64,000 bases of DNA from Lewinellaceae bacterium (GCA_020636435.1 JACJXX010000001.1:1-64000), one strand, 5' to 3'. Counted from the stretch's first letter, positions 10,915 through 19,693 are shown. The notes: generated from the sequence alone by a model not told the origin. Translations and numbers: made by a program.

Positions 10915-13900
10915 TTATTCGACTAAAACGAAAGCGGCCCAATAATAATGCTCCCTATACCGCTCCCGCATCTCCCCCTGCGCCGCCCGGAACGCCTCAC
11001 TCAACTCCATCCCCTCCTCCAGCCAGTACCGGTAGAACAGCACCATCATCTCCTGCGTCTGCGCATCCGGCACATTCCACAGGCTCATGATGAGCTTGTC
11101 CGCCCCGGCGATCTTGAAAGCCCGTTGCAGACCGTAGACGCCCTCGTTGCCCTCAATGTCCCCCAGCCCGGTCTCGCAGGCGGAAAGGACGACGAGCTCC
11201 GTGTTGCGCAAATCCACCTGGCTGACTTCGTAGGCAGTGAGGATGCCGTCTTCCAGCCCCTTGGGGACGGGCTTGCCGCGCCAAGCCTGGTTGCCGCCCG
11301 CCATTGCCAGCCCGGAGCGGATCATCGGGTGTTCCGAAATTTTGAACGCCGGCGCTGATACACTGCTCCCTGCTAACTGCACTCTCTCCCTCGTTTCCTC
11401 CGGGTCCGGATAAAAATAGCCATGAGTGGCGATATGAAGAATGCGAGGAGAAGGGCCGTCCTGCCCTAATCTTTTAAAGGACTCTTCGGTAGCGTGATAG
11501 CCTTTGAGTGTTTCGGCTTCCCCCTGCTGCTTTTCTATAATAGCTGCTATCTCCTCCGCCTCTTTTGCCGTGGCAGGGAGTGTATCCCACGAAAGGCCCC
11601 GCTCAGAGCGTTCCAGGGGGAAAAAGGGCAATTCGCCGCCAATAGAAGCAATAGGCGGCTCTCCCTGATTGGCCCGGGCGATGGCAGTGCTGTCCATGTC
11701 GTAGTGGATGCCGCCGTATAGGGTGGCAGAGAGGGAGCCGGCGGACGGTGGACGGTGGACGGCGGACGGCTGGCCTACCACTTGATCCGGCGAACTGCGA
11801 ACTGCGAATTGCGAATTGCGCCGAATAGCTAACGGCCGGGTGCTGCCCATCAACACCAATTCATGTCGATCTCCCCAAACCTTCTTCCTGTTCACCATCA
11901 CCGCCCCCAGGTTGATGCGGTGCAGCAGGCCGGAAGGAGAGGCGTAAACCGTTTCGGCATCCGCCAGCAGCTTTTCCAGCGGCTGCCAGATGAGGCGGTA
12001 GAGATTGGAGAATGTTGCTTTTTTCTTCTTGTGGCCGTACAACTCATTGAGGTATGCTTTTTTGCCCTTGGGATTTTCCTTCAGCAGGGCTTGCAACTCT
12101 TTTTCCTCGAAGAGGGGGATGAAGCGGGGAGCTTCGTCGCCGGGGCGGAGGACGAGGGCGGCGTACATCACGCTGTCGGTTGGTTCGGGGGTATAATAAT
12201 CGTAGTGGATAAATTCGACGGCCGCTTCGCCGGGCTGCAGGGCATCCTGTACTTCCTGCCACTCCACCTGACGGATCGCATCGCCGTAGCCGGCGACGGT
12301 GCGGACGAGTTCTTTTTCGAGGGTGTTGGCTTTTTCTTCAAGTTCGGCGACGTTTTGGCGCTCGGCGATGGGCTTGGTGTATTCGGCGGCGAGGCGGCGG
12401 TGGTAGGATTTGAGGCGGTAATAGGTTTTTACAGAAGAGGAGTCGGTTAACTTTTGAACGTTAATCCGGTTGGAAGCGTTAAGAACAAAACCTTTGATAA
12501 AGAGGCTGTTATCGTAAGCCAAAGATGCCATCTTTCGAAAAGGACGTCCATTCAAAGGTAAAGAGGAAAGAAAACTATTTTCATTATTTACAAAACGTGT
12601 AAGGTATAATTTCAACTCCATTTCCGATAGATGTAGAGTCGCATTGGTAATTAATTCTTTTTTCAGCTCATTAGATTCAAGTAAAAGGGTATCCGCTTTT
12701 GAATATTTGCCCGTTTTCCGGTATAAATTAGCCAACATCCCAATGGTGCTATAATAGAGCTCATGTTTCCTTCCAATGACTTGTTCTATACTATTCTTCA
12801 CCTCCAGAAACAAAGGCAAAGCACTTTGAAAACGATCCTGCTTCAGATACAAAATGGCAAGGACTCTTAAATTTCGTATATAATCAGGATGGTTAATCCC
12901 AAGTATTTTTTCATAAGTATTACAGGACTCCAACAGAATTGCCTCTGCCTGGCCATATTCACCAGTTGCAACTTTCAACGAACCTAAGGTTGCCAATCCG
13001 CTGGCATATGCTGAGTTTTTTTTACCAACTAAGGTATCTGTTATGATAAGAGCTTCTCCAATTAATTCTTCTGCCATTTCGTAGCGCCCCGTGGCCATGT
13101 ATAAACCAGCCAAATTTTTCAGTAAAGTCGCAGTAAAGTCGTGATATTTTCCCAGCCTTTCCTCAGCAATTTGTTTTGCCTCAAGGTATAAGGCCTCTGC
13201 TTTTTCGTAAAACCCCATTGTTATATAAAGTTCCCCAAGATTAAACACACTCATTCCATATTCAGCATGGTTATTTCCCAGTATATCTTCTCTAGCATTT
13301 TTCGCTTTTATGAGAAACGATTCAGCCTCTCTGTAACGACCTAATTTGACATAAAGCGCCCCAAGGTTTTGAAGTGTTCTTGCATATCTTCGATCATTCT
13401 GCATTTGAAGGGCTTCTCGAATTTTTTTTACCTCTAAATTAGCTGCCTCCGCCTCCTCGTAACGCCCCATTCGAATGTAAAGGAGTGCGAGATTGTGAAG
13501 GCTTACCGCATATTCATTATTAAAAACCCCTAAACATTTTTTTCTTATTGCAGCGGACTTCAACTGATAGGAAGCAGATTTTTCAAAGTCGCCGGTATAG
13601 TAATATAAATTTCCTAGATCGCTTAATAGGCGAGCATAGCCGATACTGTCTTCAACCATCTCATTTTCCCAAATACTAATAGCTTTCAATAAATAAGCCT
13701 TCGCCTCTGGATATTCACTTTCTTCAGAAGCCAATGACCCAAGATATTGTAAACTTAGGATATAAATTCCCAAATGATTTTCTATTTCATTTGTCTCAAA
13801 GAACTCTTTTACCTGAATAAAGTGTTCACGCGCTTCTTTATAACTTCCAGTGATTCCATAGACAACTCCGAGGTTTAATATACTTTTTAGAAATAGGCTG

Positions 13901-14217
13901 GTGTCTTTAATTGCCTGATTGAAGGATGCATTTTTTGCCTTTATTAACCACCTGCTTGCTTCTTCGAATTTGTTCTTTTTAAGAAAAATCCGTCCATATT
14001 CATGACACATATACCCATATAGCTCAGAATTTTGCCCCAGCCTTTTAAGGACAAATGTTTCTGTAGAATCAATCAAGCGATGGACTTCTTCCATTTCCAT
14101 TGTGTCCTCTTCCATCATCCGGCCAGCTAATGAAATCAAACTATCCACCTGCGCCGTATCCACCTGCCCAAAAACAAAAAAAGGAAGTAAAACAAAAAGA
14201 AGGGTTGCGTTTTTCAT
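10915..14217 (-). CDS. secreted TPR-CHAT caspase-fold protein 1
   Basis: 1,100 residues. A signal peptide (residues 1-17, cleavage after VFG) places it outside the cytoplasm. Residues about 60-500 are kinesin-light-chain-type TPRs of about 42 residues (repeated LGxLYxxxGxYxxAE). The CHAT domain at the C-terminus has the catalytic dyad: His932 in HIATHG and Cys1014 in LSACETG. CHAT is a caspase/separase-fold protease family. The gene is a mosaic: the TPR part (12.43-14.2 kb) is AT-rich, the CHAT part GC-rich. The CHAT part is nearly identical to that of the gene at 14914-17970. An in-frame linker near 11740-11820 is built from heptamer repeats. First gene upstream on this strand is the orphan DUF6922 pair. 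Confidence 0.93.
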   Translation of the reverse strand: MKNATLLFVLLPFFVFGQVDTAQVDSLISLAGRMMEEDTMEMEEVHRLIDSTETFVLKRLGQNSELYGYMCHEYGRIFLKKNKFEEASRWLIKAKNASFNQAIKDTSLFLKSILNLGVVYGITGSYKEAREHFIQVKEFFETNEIENHLGIYILSLQYLGSLASEESEYPEAKAYLLKAISIWENEMVEDSIGYARLLSDLGNLYYYTGDFEKSASYQLKSAAIRKKCLGVFNNEYAVSLHNLALLYIRMGRYEEAEAANLEVKKIREALQMQNDRRYARTLQNLGALYVKLGRYREAESFLIKAKNAREDILGNNHAEYGMSVFNLGELYITMGFYEKAEALYLEAKQIAEERLGKYHDFTATLLKNLAGLYMATGRYEMAEELIGEALIITDTLVGKKNSAYASGLATLGSLKVATGEYGQAEAILLESCNTYEKILGINHPDYIRNLRVLAILYLKQDRFQSALPLFLEVKNSIEQVIGRKHELYYSTIGMLANLYRKTGKYSKADTLLLESNELKKELITNATLHLSEMELKLYLTRFVNNENSFLSSLPLNGRPFRKMASLAYDNSLFIKGFVLNASNRINVQKLTDSSSVKTYYRLKSYHRRLAAEYTKPIAERQNVAELEEKANTLEKELVRTVAGYGDAIRQVEWQEVQDALQPGEAAVEFIHYDYYTPEPTDSVMYAALVLRPGDEAPRFIPLFEEKELQALLKENPKGKKAYLNELYGHKKKKATFSNLYRLIWQPLEKLLADAETVYASPSGLLHRINLGAVMVNRKKVWGDRHELVLMGSTRPLAIRRNSQFAVRSSPDQVVGQPSAVHRPPSAGSLSATLYGGIHYDMDSTAIARANQGEPPIASIGGELPFFPLERSERGLSWDTLPATAKEAEEIAAIIEKQQGEAETLKGYHATEESFKRLGQDGPSPRILHIATHGYFYPDPEETRERVQLAGSSVSAPAFKISEHPMIRSGLAMAGGNQAWRGKPVPKGLEDGILTAYEVSQVDLRNTELVVLSACETGLGDIEGNEGVYGLQRAFKIAGADKLIMSLWNVPDAQTQEMMVLFYRYWLEEGMELSEAFRAAQGEMRERYREHYYWAAFVLVE
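11740..11820. repeat. two heptamer arrays inside the CHAT linker of TPR-CHAT protein 1
   Basis: 11740-11773 holds four to five units of GGYGGAC; 11791-11820 holds units of CGAAYTG. Both have a 7-bp period, so every third unit returns to the same frame and no stop codon arises. They encode a Ser/Arg/Pro-rich linker between conserved parts of the CHAT region. The paralogue has a different repeat at the same place. Confidence 0.75.
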
Positions 14218-14304
14218 GAGTTTAGGGTTTTAGTTTCTGTAAGCATGGCAGGAGAGTCGAGATAATTGCTGAGCTTATCGAGGCTCTTTTGGAGCCATTA
14301 AGAT

Positions 14305-14505
14305 TCACCTATACTTTTTTCTAACTTCTTCTCTAATCAACTTTTTTACGGATTCCCACCTGATTTTCTTTTCAAGTAGAATGACTTCTTCATCTTCATC
14401 CGCATCTTCGAAATAGACGAGGCTCCTGGCAACCCGGTGCCCGATCTGAAGCGCAAGAGAAGTGCCGCCGGCCAGGCAGAAGCCGAACAAAGCGAGCTTC
14501 TTCAT
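14305..14505 (-). CDS. small protein with hydrophobic N-terminus
   Basis: 66 residues from the ATG at 14505. Residues 1-18 are a hydrophobic signal-like or membrane segment (MKKLALFGFCLAGG); the rest is charged and ends in KKYR. It starts 8 bases after the stop of the DUF6922 gene, in the position where an AbiEii-type partner would be expected, but it does not resemble one. Family unknown. Confidence 0.5.
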   Translation of the reverse strand: MKKLALFGFCLAGGTSLALQIGHRVARSLVYFEDADEDEEVILLEKKIRWESVKKLIREEVRKKYR

Positions 14506-14513
14506 GATTGTTT

Positions 14514-14798
14514 TCAGTAGTTCCAGTGTGGCGGGGTGGACTGCCGTTCTGTGTAGCATCGGAATTCTTCTTTTGGCACGTCAAAAATACAGCTTAAAAA
14601 GCTTAGCGTTTTTTTATCCAGGTATCTCTCATGAAGCATTTCCTGTTTAATCCGTTCCAGGCCGTAGTAAGCTTTGATCGTGTTCCAATCGGCAATGGTG
14701 CCGTACATCAGTACGCGGCCGATCACAAACCGTGCTTTATTATCCCAGTCTATAGCCTCGTATGCCGTATCCCAAAAAATAACTTTCGACAACTGCAT
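14514..14798 (-). CDS. DUF6922-like protein, orphan of an AbiEii-type pair
   Basis: 94 residues from the ATG at 14798. The sequence closely follows a Bacteroidota family that starts MQLSKVIFWD and ends in KEEFRCYTERQSTPPHWNY, with IDWDNKARFVIGRVLMYG in the middle. These usually lie directly upstream of a nucleotidyltransferase of the AbiEii toxin family and are antitoxin-like. No such toxin follows here. The gene sits between two TPR-CHAT genes. A TATCTTTG -7 element lies at 14815-14822 on the minus strand. Confidence 0.72.
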   Translation of the reverse strand: MQLSKVIFWDTAYEAIDWDNKARFVIGRVLMYGTIADWNTIKAYYGLERIKQEMLHERYLDKKTLSFLSCIFDVPKEEFRCYTERQSTPPHWNY

Positions 14799-14814
14799 CG
14801 AATTTGTTTTATCA

Positions 14815-14822
14815 CAAAGATA
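14815..14822 (-). promoter_or_regulatory. TAnnTTTG -7 element upstream of the DUF6922 gene
   Basis: TATCTTTG on the minus strand, ending 16 bases before the ATG at 14798. TAnnTTTG is the known Bacteroidota -7 consensus. A TTG lies about 15 bases further upstream, a little closer than usual for the -33 element. Confidence 0.5.
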
Positions 14823-14913
14823 ATCCAATAATTTGGACAAGTTATGAAGTGCCCTGCAACCGAAGCCTTGATCACTCGATCAACACAAAAGCAGCGCCCC
14901 GCCGCCGAAGTAC

Positions 14914-17900
14914 TTATTCAATAAGGACGAAAGCCGCCCAATAATAATGCTCCCCATACCGCTTCCGCATCTCCCCCTGCGCCGCCCGGAACGCCTCATT
15001 CAACTCCATCCCCTCCTCCAGCCAGTTGCGGTAAAAGAGCACCATCATCTCCTTCGTCTGCGCATCCGGTACATTCCACAGGCTCATGATGAGCTTATCC
15101 GCCCCGGCGATCTTGAAGGCCCGCTGCAGGCCGTATACGCCCTCATTGCCCTCAATGTCGCCCAGCCCCGTCTCGCAGGCGGAGAGGACGACGAGCTCCG
15201 TGTTCCTCAGATCCACCTGGCTGACTTCGTAGGCGGTGAGGATGCCGTCTTCCAGGCCCTTGGGCACATGCCGGCCGCGCCAGGCCTGGTTGCCACCCGC
15301 CATTGCCAGGCCGGAGCGGATCATGGGGTGGTCGGATATCTTGAAGGGAGGAGCCTCCCCCCAGCCCCCTCCAAGGGAGGGGGAGCTGGCTGCCAATTCC
15401 CCTCCCTCGGGGGGGCTGGGGGGGGCTGGGTCCGGATAGAAATACCCATGAGTGGCTATATGGAGAATGCGGGGAGAAGGGCCGTCCTGCCCCAACCGCT
15501 TGAAGGATTCTTCAGTGGCGTTGTATCCTTTAAGCGCTTCGGCCTCCCCTTTCTGTTTTTTTATTATCGCTGCGATCTCCTCCGCCTCCTTGGCAGTGCC
15601 CGGGAGTTCCTCCCACAACAGGCTGCGTTCGGAGCGTTCCGGGGGGAAGAATGGCAATTCGCCGCCAATGGAAGCAATGGGCGGCTCCCCCTGATTGGCC
15701 CGGGCGATGGCGGTGCTGTCCATATCGTAGCGGATGCCGCCGTAGAGGGTGGCGGTTACAGGTGGTGAAGTAGTGAGAAGTGAGGTGGTGAGAGGGGGCT
15801 GTTGGTTATTGGTTAATTGGCGGGTACTGCCCAGCAGTACGAGCTCATGCCGGTCCGCCCAGCTTTTCCGCTTGTTCATCATCACGGCCCCGAGGTTGAT
15901 GCGGTGCAGCAGGCCCGAGGGGGAGGCGTAAACCGTTTCGGCATCCGCCAGCAGCTCTTCCAGAGGCTGCCAGATGAGGCGGTGGAGGCTGGGGGAGGCT
16001 GCTTTTTTCTTCTTGGGGCCGTACAGCTCATTGAGGTATGCTTTTTTATCTCTGGGGTTTTCCTGGAGCAAGGCTTGCAGCTCTTTTTCTTCGAAGAGGG
16101 GGATGAAGCGGGGGGCTTCGTCGCCGGGGCGGAGGACAAGGGCGGCGTACATCACGCTATCTGTCGGATCAGGGGTGTAGTAATCATAATGGACGAACTC
16201 GACGGCGGCTTCGCCGGGCTGCAGGGCATCCCGCACTTCCGGCCACTCCACCTGCCGGATGGCGTCACCGTAGCCCGCCACGGTGCGGACGAGCTCCTTT
16301 TCGAGGGCGTTGGCCTTTTCCTCGAGTTCGGCTACGTTTTGGCGCTCGGCGATGGGTTTGGCGTATTCGGCGGCGAGGCGGCGGTGGTAGGATAATAAGG
16401 AATTGTATTTTGCATTAGCTGTAGAATCAGCAGCCGGTATATTTCTGACTTTTAATGCCGCATTCAATAAAAAGCCTTTGTGCAATAGGCTATTGTCATA
16501 ACATAAGGATTTAAATGCCTGAAGAGTGTCTAAAGGCACAAAATCTGCGCCTGGTGTAGATATGAAAGAGAACAACCCATCCTTTTTCTTCTCATAGAGC
16601 TTTACATTAGAATAGAGTTCCTTTTCGGAAAGGTGTTTACAGGCTTCGGTAATCAAATAATTTTGAAGGGTAAGGGACTTCCTTATATATTCACTTGCTA
16701 ATCTATTGCTATTTTTTCTCCAGTAAAAATTAGCCAGGCCATACATGAGTTTCCCTACTGATGGGTGTTTGAAGCCATTTATTTCTTGAATTATTTCATT
16801 TGCTTCAATCAGATAGGATTCAGCAAGGTCTATCTTCCCCATTTTTTCATATAAATGCCCCAAATTATAGGTATTGAAAGCATAATCCTCGCTTTGCTTT
16901 CCAAAAATATCAAGCCAAATCTCTCGGGATTCTGTTAAAACCTTTTCAGCCAATTCATATTTTTGGCTTTCGAAGTACACTATTCCCAGATTTCCTAAAA
17001 TCGAGGCATAATAGGGGTGTCTATTCCCGTGAATTTCAAACCAAATTTCCTTTGCTTCTTTGAATTCCTGCTCAGCTAATTCATGATTTCCCGTTGATAA
17101 GTATAATAATCCAAGACTAGTCAATATATTGACAAATTCCTGGTTATCTTTCCCATTTATTTTCAGTTGAAGGATTTTCGCCTCTGTTAAATTAGCTTCT
17201 GCTAAATCATAAAGGCCCAGCTGAATGTACAAAACCCCTAAATTGCCTATTTCCTTAATATAACTAACATGTTCTTTACCCACAGTTTCTTCCCAAATCT
17301 TTTTCGCCTGCAAATATTTCTCTTCTGCTTCTTTATATTTGCCCATCCTTTTGTATAGAATTCCAAGGTTACCCAAACTCGCCGCTGTTTCCTGAGATTT
17401 CTCTCCCTTGATTATTTTTCGAATCTCGTAGGTTTTCTCAAGAAGAATCGCTGCCGATTCGAGATGCCCCATGTCCATATAGAGAATGCCTAAATTGTTT
17501 AACCCGCCTGCATAATTCAGGTGCTCGATGCCAAATAAGCTCTGCCAAATCCTATTCGCCTCAAGAAAATAATCTTCGGCTAGCTCATAATTTCCCAAAC
17601 GCCAGTTCACATGACCCAAATAGTTCAAAGTTTTGCCGTACTCTTCATCTTCTGTCCTCAGGTCTTCTTCCTGAATTTTCTTCACCCTCAAAAACATGCT
17701 ATCCGACCCCAAATAATTTCCAGTGACTAAATAATACAAGCCAAATAATTGGAGACAAGATGCATATCTTTTATCTTCTTTCCCCAGGTGGTTTTCCACT
17801 AAGAGTTTAGTTCTTTCAGCGATTTCTAATACCTCTGAGGTTTGGCCAAAACGGGCAAGTTTTTCGCCTGAATCAATCAAACTATCCACCTCCGCCCGCA

Positions 17901-17970
17901 CCGCCGTAGTATCCACCTGCCCAACCGCAAAAAAAGGAAGCAAAAGAAAGAGAAGAATCGTGTTTTTCAT
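14914..17970 (-). CDS. secreted TPR-CHAT caspase-fold protein 2
   Basis: 1,018 residues, paralogue of the gene at 10915-14217. Signal peptide at residues 1-17 (MKNTILLFLLLPFFAVG). About nine 42-residue TPRs follow, more Asn- and Ile-rich than in the paralogue and encoded by AT-rich DNA (16.39-17.97 kb). The CHAT catalytic pair is His841 (HIATHG) and Cys932 (LSACETG). From codon SYHRR (near 16385) to the stop, the sequence is almost identical to the paralogue, apart from two replaced linkers: residues near 720-740 and the segment after YFYPDP. The second linker is a GC-rich palindromic element in frame (15357-15430). Both genes point the same way toward the papain-like and sigma genes' own direction. 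Confidence 0.93.
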   Translation of the reverse strand: MKNTILLFLLLPFFAVGQVDTTAVRAEVDSLIDSGEKLARFGQTSEVLEIAERTKLLVENHLGKEDKRYASCLQLFGLYYLVTGNYLGSDSMFLRVKKIQEEDLRTEDEEYGKTLNYLGHVNWRLGNYELAEDYFLEANRIWQSLFGIEHLNYAGGLNNLGILYMDMGHLESAAILLEKTYEIRKIIKGEKSQETAASLGNLGILYKRMGKYKEAEEKYLQAKKIWEETVGKEHVSYIKEIGNLGVLYIQLGLYDLAEANLTEAKILQLKINGKDNQEFVNILTSLGLLYLSTGNHELAEQEFKEAKEIWFEIHGNRHPYYASILGNLGIVYFESQKYELAEKVLTESREIWLDIFGKQSEDYAFNTYNLGHLYEKMGKIDLAESYLIEANEIIQEINGFKHPSVGKLMYGLANFYWRKNSNRLASEYIRKSLTLQNYLITEACKHLSEKELYSNVKLYEKKKDGLFSFISTPGADFVPLDTLQAFKSLCYDNSLLHKGFLLNAALKVRNIPAADSTANAKYNSLLSYHRRLAAEYAKPIAERQNVAELEEKANALEKELVRTVAGYGDAIRQVEWPEVRDALQPGEAAVEFVHYDYYTPDPTDSVMYAALVLRPGDEAPRFIPLFEEKELQALLQENPRDKKAYLNELYGPKKKKAASPSLHRLIWQPLEELLADAETVYASPSGLLHRINLGAVMMNKRKSWADRHELVLLGSTRQLTNNQQPPLTTSLLTTSPPVTATLYGGIRYDMDSTAIARANQGEPPIASIGGELPFFPPERSERSLLWEELPGTAKEAEEIAAIIKKQKGEAEALKGYNATEESFKRLGQDGPSPRILHIATHGYFYPDPAPPSPPEGGELAASSPSLGGGWGEAPPFKISDHPMIRSGLAMAGGNQAWRGRHVPKGLEDGILTAYEVSQVDLRNTELVVLSACETGLGDIEGNEGVYGLQRAFKIAGADKLIMSLWNVPDAQTKEMMVLFYRNWLEEGMELNEAFRAAQGEMRKRYGEHYYWAAFVLIE
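15357..15430. repeat. GC-rich palindromic element inserted in frame in TPR-CHAT protein 2
   Basis: Left arm CCCCCCAGCCCCCTCC (15357-15372) is mirrored by the G-rich right arm at about 15405-15430. On the coding strand it reads PPSPPEGGELAASSPSLGGG. The paralogue lacks it, and the flanking residues (YFYPDP before, FKISxHPMIRSGL after) align, so it is an insertion in a CHAT loop between the catalytic His and Cys. Confidence 0.75.
15761..15822. repeat. degenerate 8-mer and 7-mer arrays inside the CHAT linker of protein 2
   Basis: Units GGTGGTGA, AGTAGTGA, GGTGGTGA are followed by GTTGGTT, ATTGGTT. They encode the linker LTNNQQPPLTTSLLTTSPP on the minus strand, at the same position where protein 1 carries a different heptamer array. 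Confidence 0.65.
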
Positions 17971-18050
17971 AAGTCAAAGGGTTTCAGAAGTTTTATGAAA
18001 AAGATTCGGACATGGCCCAACCGATAATCCAGTGGGAAATAGCAATCAAA

Positions 18051-18092
18051 CCATTCAGCCATCCAGCCATCTAACCATCCAGCTATCCAATG
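18051..18092. repeat. 8-mer array downstream of the papain-like gene
   Basis: Five near-identical 8-bp units, CCATTCAG / CCATCCAG / CCATCTAA / CCATCCAG / CTATCCAA. The array lies between the end of the papain-like gene (18109) and the start of TPR-CHAT protein 2 (17970). Confidence 0.65.
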
Positions 18093-18108
18093 GTCTATTG
18101 CCCCTCAT

Positions 18109-18897
18109 TCACTTCACCTCCAGCACATACCCATACCACGCCACTTTCCCCAGCGTCTCCCAGTCCATCTCAAAAAAGCCCTGGTCACCCCAGTCGGGGC
18201 CGTAGCTGTTCATCAGGGTGAAGGTCTCCGCGATTTCGTTGTAGCCGGCCACCACCATGGCGTGCAGTTCTTCGGCCGGCCAGGCGCCTCTGAATTCAGG
18301 GATATTGTTTCGGAAATTGAAGGGGATTTTACAGGCGACTACGACCGGCCGATAGCTCCCTACCTCGTCCAGGATGCTTTCGATCTTTTCATCCATACCG
18401 GCCGACAGGCTGAATACTCTCCGGTAACCTTTTATCCGGTTGGCGCGGGCGCGGGCGTGGTGCCGGTTTTCCGGAATTGGAGCGCAATCCTGGGAGTAGG
18501 GCAGCAAGGCCGCCGGGCAGTCGCCCTTTTGTTCCAGCAGTTCCAGGCAGTCTGGGAAAGTGGCGCCCCGGTAGCAATCGCCAGCCTGGTTGTAGATATA
18601 CGCCACAGAGAACCGCATCTTTTCAATTTTACCGGGGTCGGTTTGTTCCTTTGCGAAAGCCTGCTGAATGGTCATCGCGTTGGCCAGCGACCAGGCGGCG
18701 CAGGACGGCAGGCCGCCCTGGTCTCCCGGCCGGGGGCAGTATGGGCGCAGGTCAACAGCGGTTGGAATCCTTCCCCGATCCGGGTCTTTTTCTACCAGAG
18801 GCGTTTTTTCATAAGCTTCATCGTCGAGGATCACGCCCTGGCCCATGGCCTGGAAAATAAAAAAAAGCAGAATTGTGGATAAGACAAACAATCGCAT
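18109..18897 (-). CDS. secreted papain-like (C1) cysteine peptidase
   Basis: 262 residues with a signal peptide (residues 1-18, cleavage after AMG). The C1 catalytic set is complete: Gln60 (oxyanion hole) and Cys66 in DQGGLPSCAAWS, His212 in ELHAMVVAGYN and Asn230 in LMNSYGPDWGDQGFF. Length fits a mature-type enzyme with only a short N-terminal stretch, so there is no large propeptide. It lies between the TPR-CHAT genes and the anti-sigma-like and sigma genes, all on one strand, so a common envelope proteolysis function is plausible (inference). Confidence 0.9.
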   Translation of the reverse strand: MRLFVLSTILLFFIFQAMGQGVILDDEAYEKTPLVEKDPDRGRIPTAVDLRPYCPRPGDQGGLPSCAAWSLANAMTIQQAFAKEQTDPGKIEKMRFSVAYIYNQAGDCYRGATFPDCLELLEQKGDCPAALLPYSQDCAPIPENRHHARARANRIKGYRRVFSLSAGMDEKIESILDEVGSYRPVVVACKIPFNFRNNIPEFRGAWPAEELHAMVVAGYNEIAETFTLMNSYGPDWGDQGFFEMDWETLGKVAWYGYVLEVK

Positions 18898-18934
18898 TTG
18901 TATGGGTTTTTAAGATGTTCGTTTAATCACTCCT

Positions 18935-19693
18935 TCACTCCTCCCACCCCGTAGCCTCCTTCAGGGACTGCCGCCTGAACGCGCCTTTTTCCAATTCATA
19001 AACCTTTCCGTCCAGGCCCAGGAAAACAGCATTGTCCTTTTCCAGCCATCTTAGAGGGGTGTCCCGATAAGTTTCCGGGTTTTCCGAAAACACGATCAGC
19101 GTATCGCCGGTGAACACATAAGACAGCCCCGGTTCCGGCCATTGCCGCATTAAAACGGCCCGTTTTTCACCGGTGGGCTCAAAAGTACTGGCATCCGGAG
19201 AAAAAACGAGAACCTCCGCTTCTCTTGGAATGGTTGCTCCTGTCGAGCCCACCAATTCCTCCTCTTCAGGAGCGGAAGTGGGTTCTTCGGCTATGGGTAC
19301 TTCCGGATGAGATGTTTGCTCCGGCAGAGTGGCGTCTTCGCCCCCCCACTTCTGCCAGCCTTTATAAGCAGCAAAAGCAATGAGGATCAAAATAATGACG
19401 GTAAAGGCCGTGCGGCGAAGCAAGGCTCCGGTACGGTCAGTTTTTTTTAGCCGTTTCAGGGCAGTCTTTTCCTCATTGCCCGGTAAAACCTGGTCCAGTT
19501 TCCGCATCCAATCCTTTTTCGGCCCGTCAATGGCTTCCCTGATGCCCCTGCCGGCTGCCCGGAAGAGCTTATTTTGGAGGGCGTACTGCTCATCTGACTG
19601 GATAAGGCGCTCCACCTCTTCGGCTTCCGCCTCGCTCAGTTCTTCTGAGTAGTACTCCCGTATTTTGTCCAGAATTTTATTGTCAATGTTCAT
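18935..19693 (-). CDS. single-pass membrane anti-sigma-like protein
   Basis: 252 residues from the ATG at 19693; a start at 19768 would add 25 residues unlike a protein N-terminus. Residues 1-85 are acidic and helical with a Glu-rich segment LSEAEAEEVERLIQSD, then a Lys/Arg-rich stretch and one membrane helix at about 93-112. The remaining 140 residues are predicted outside, with a Pro/Glu-rich spacer. Topology and position (84 bases downstream of the sigma gene start-to-stop order) match an anti-sigma or sigma-coupled membrane protein. No zinc-binding ZAS motif (HxxxCxxC) is present, so the call rests on context. Confidence 0.65.
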   Translation of the reverse strand: MNIDNKILDKIREYYSEELSEAEAEEVERLIQSDEQYALQNKLFRAAGRGIREAIDGPKKDWMRKLDQVLPGNEEKTALKRLKKTDRTGALLRRTAFTVIILILIAFAAYKGWQKWGGEDATLPEQTSHPEVPIAEEPTSAPEEEELVGSTGATIPREAEVLVFSPDASTFEPTGEKRAVLMRQWPEPGLSYVFTGDTLIVFSENPETYRDTPLRWLEKDNAVFLGLDGKVYELEKGAFRRQSLKEATGWEE

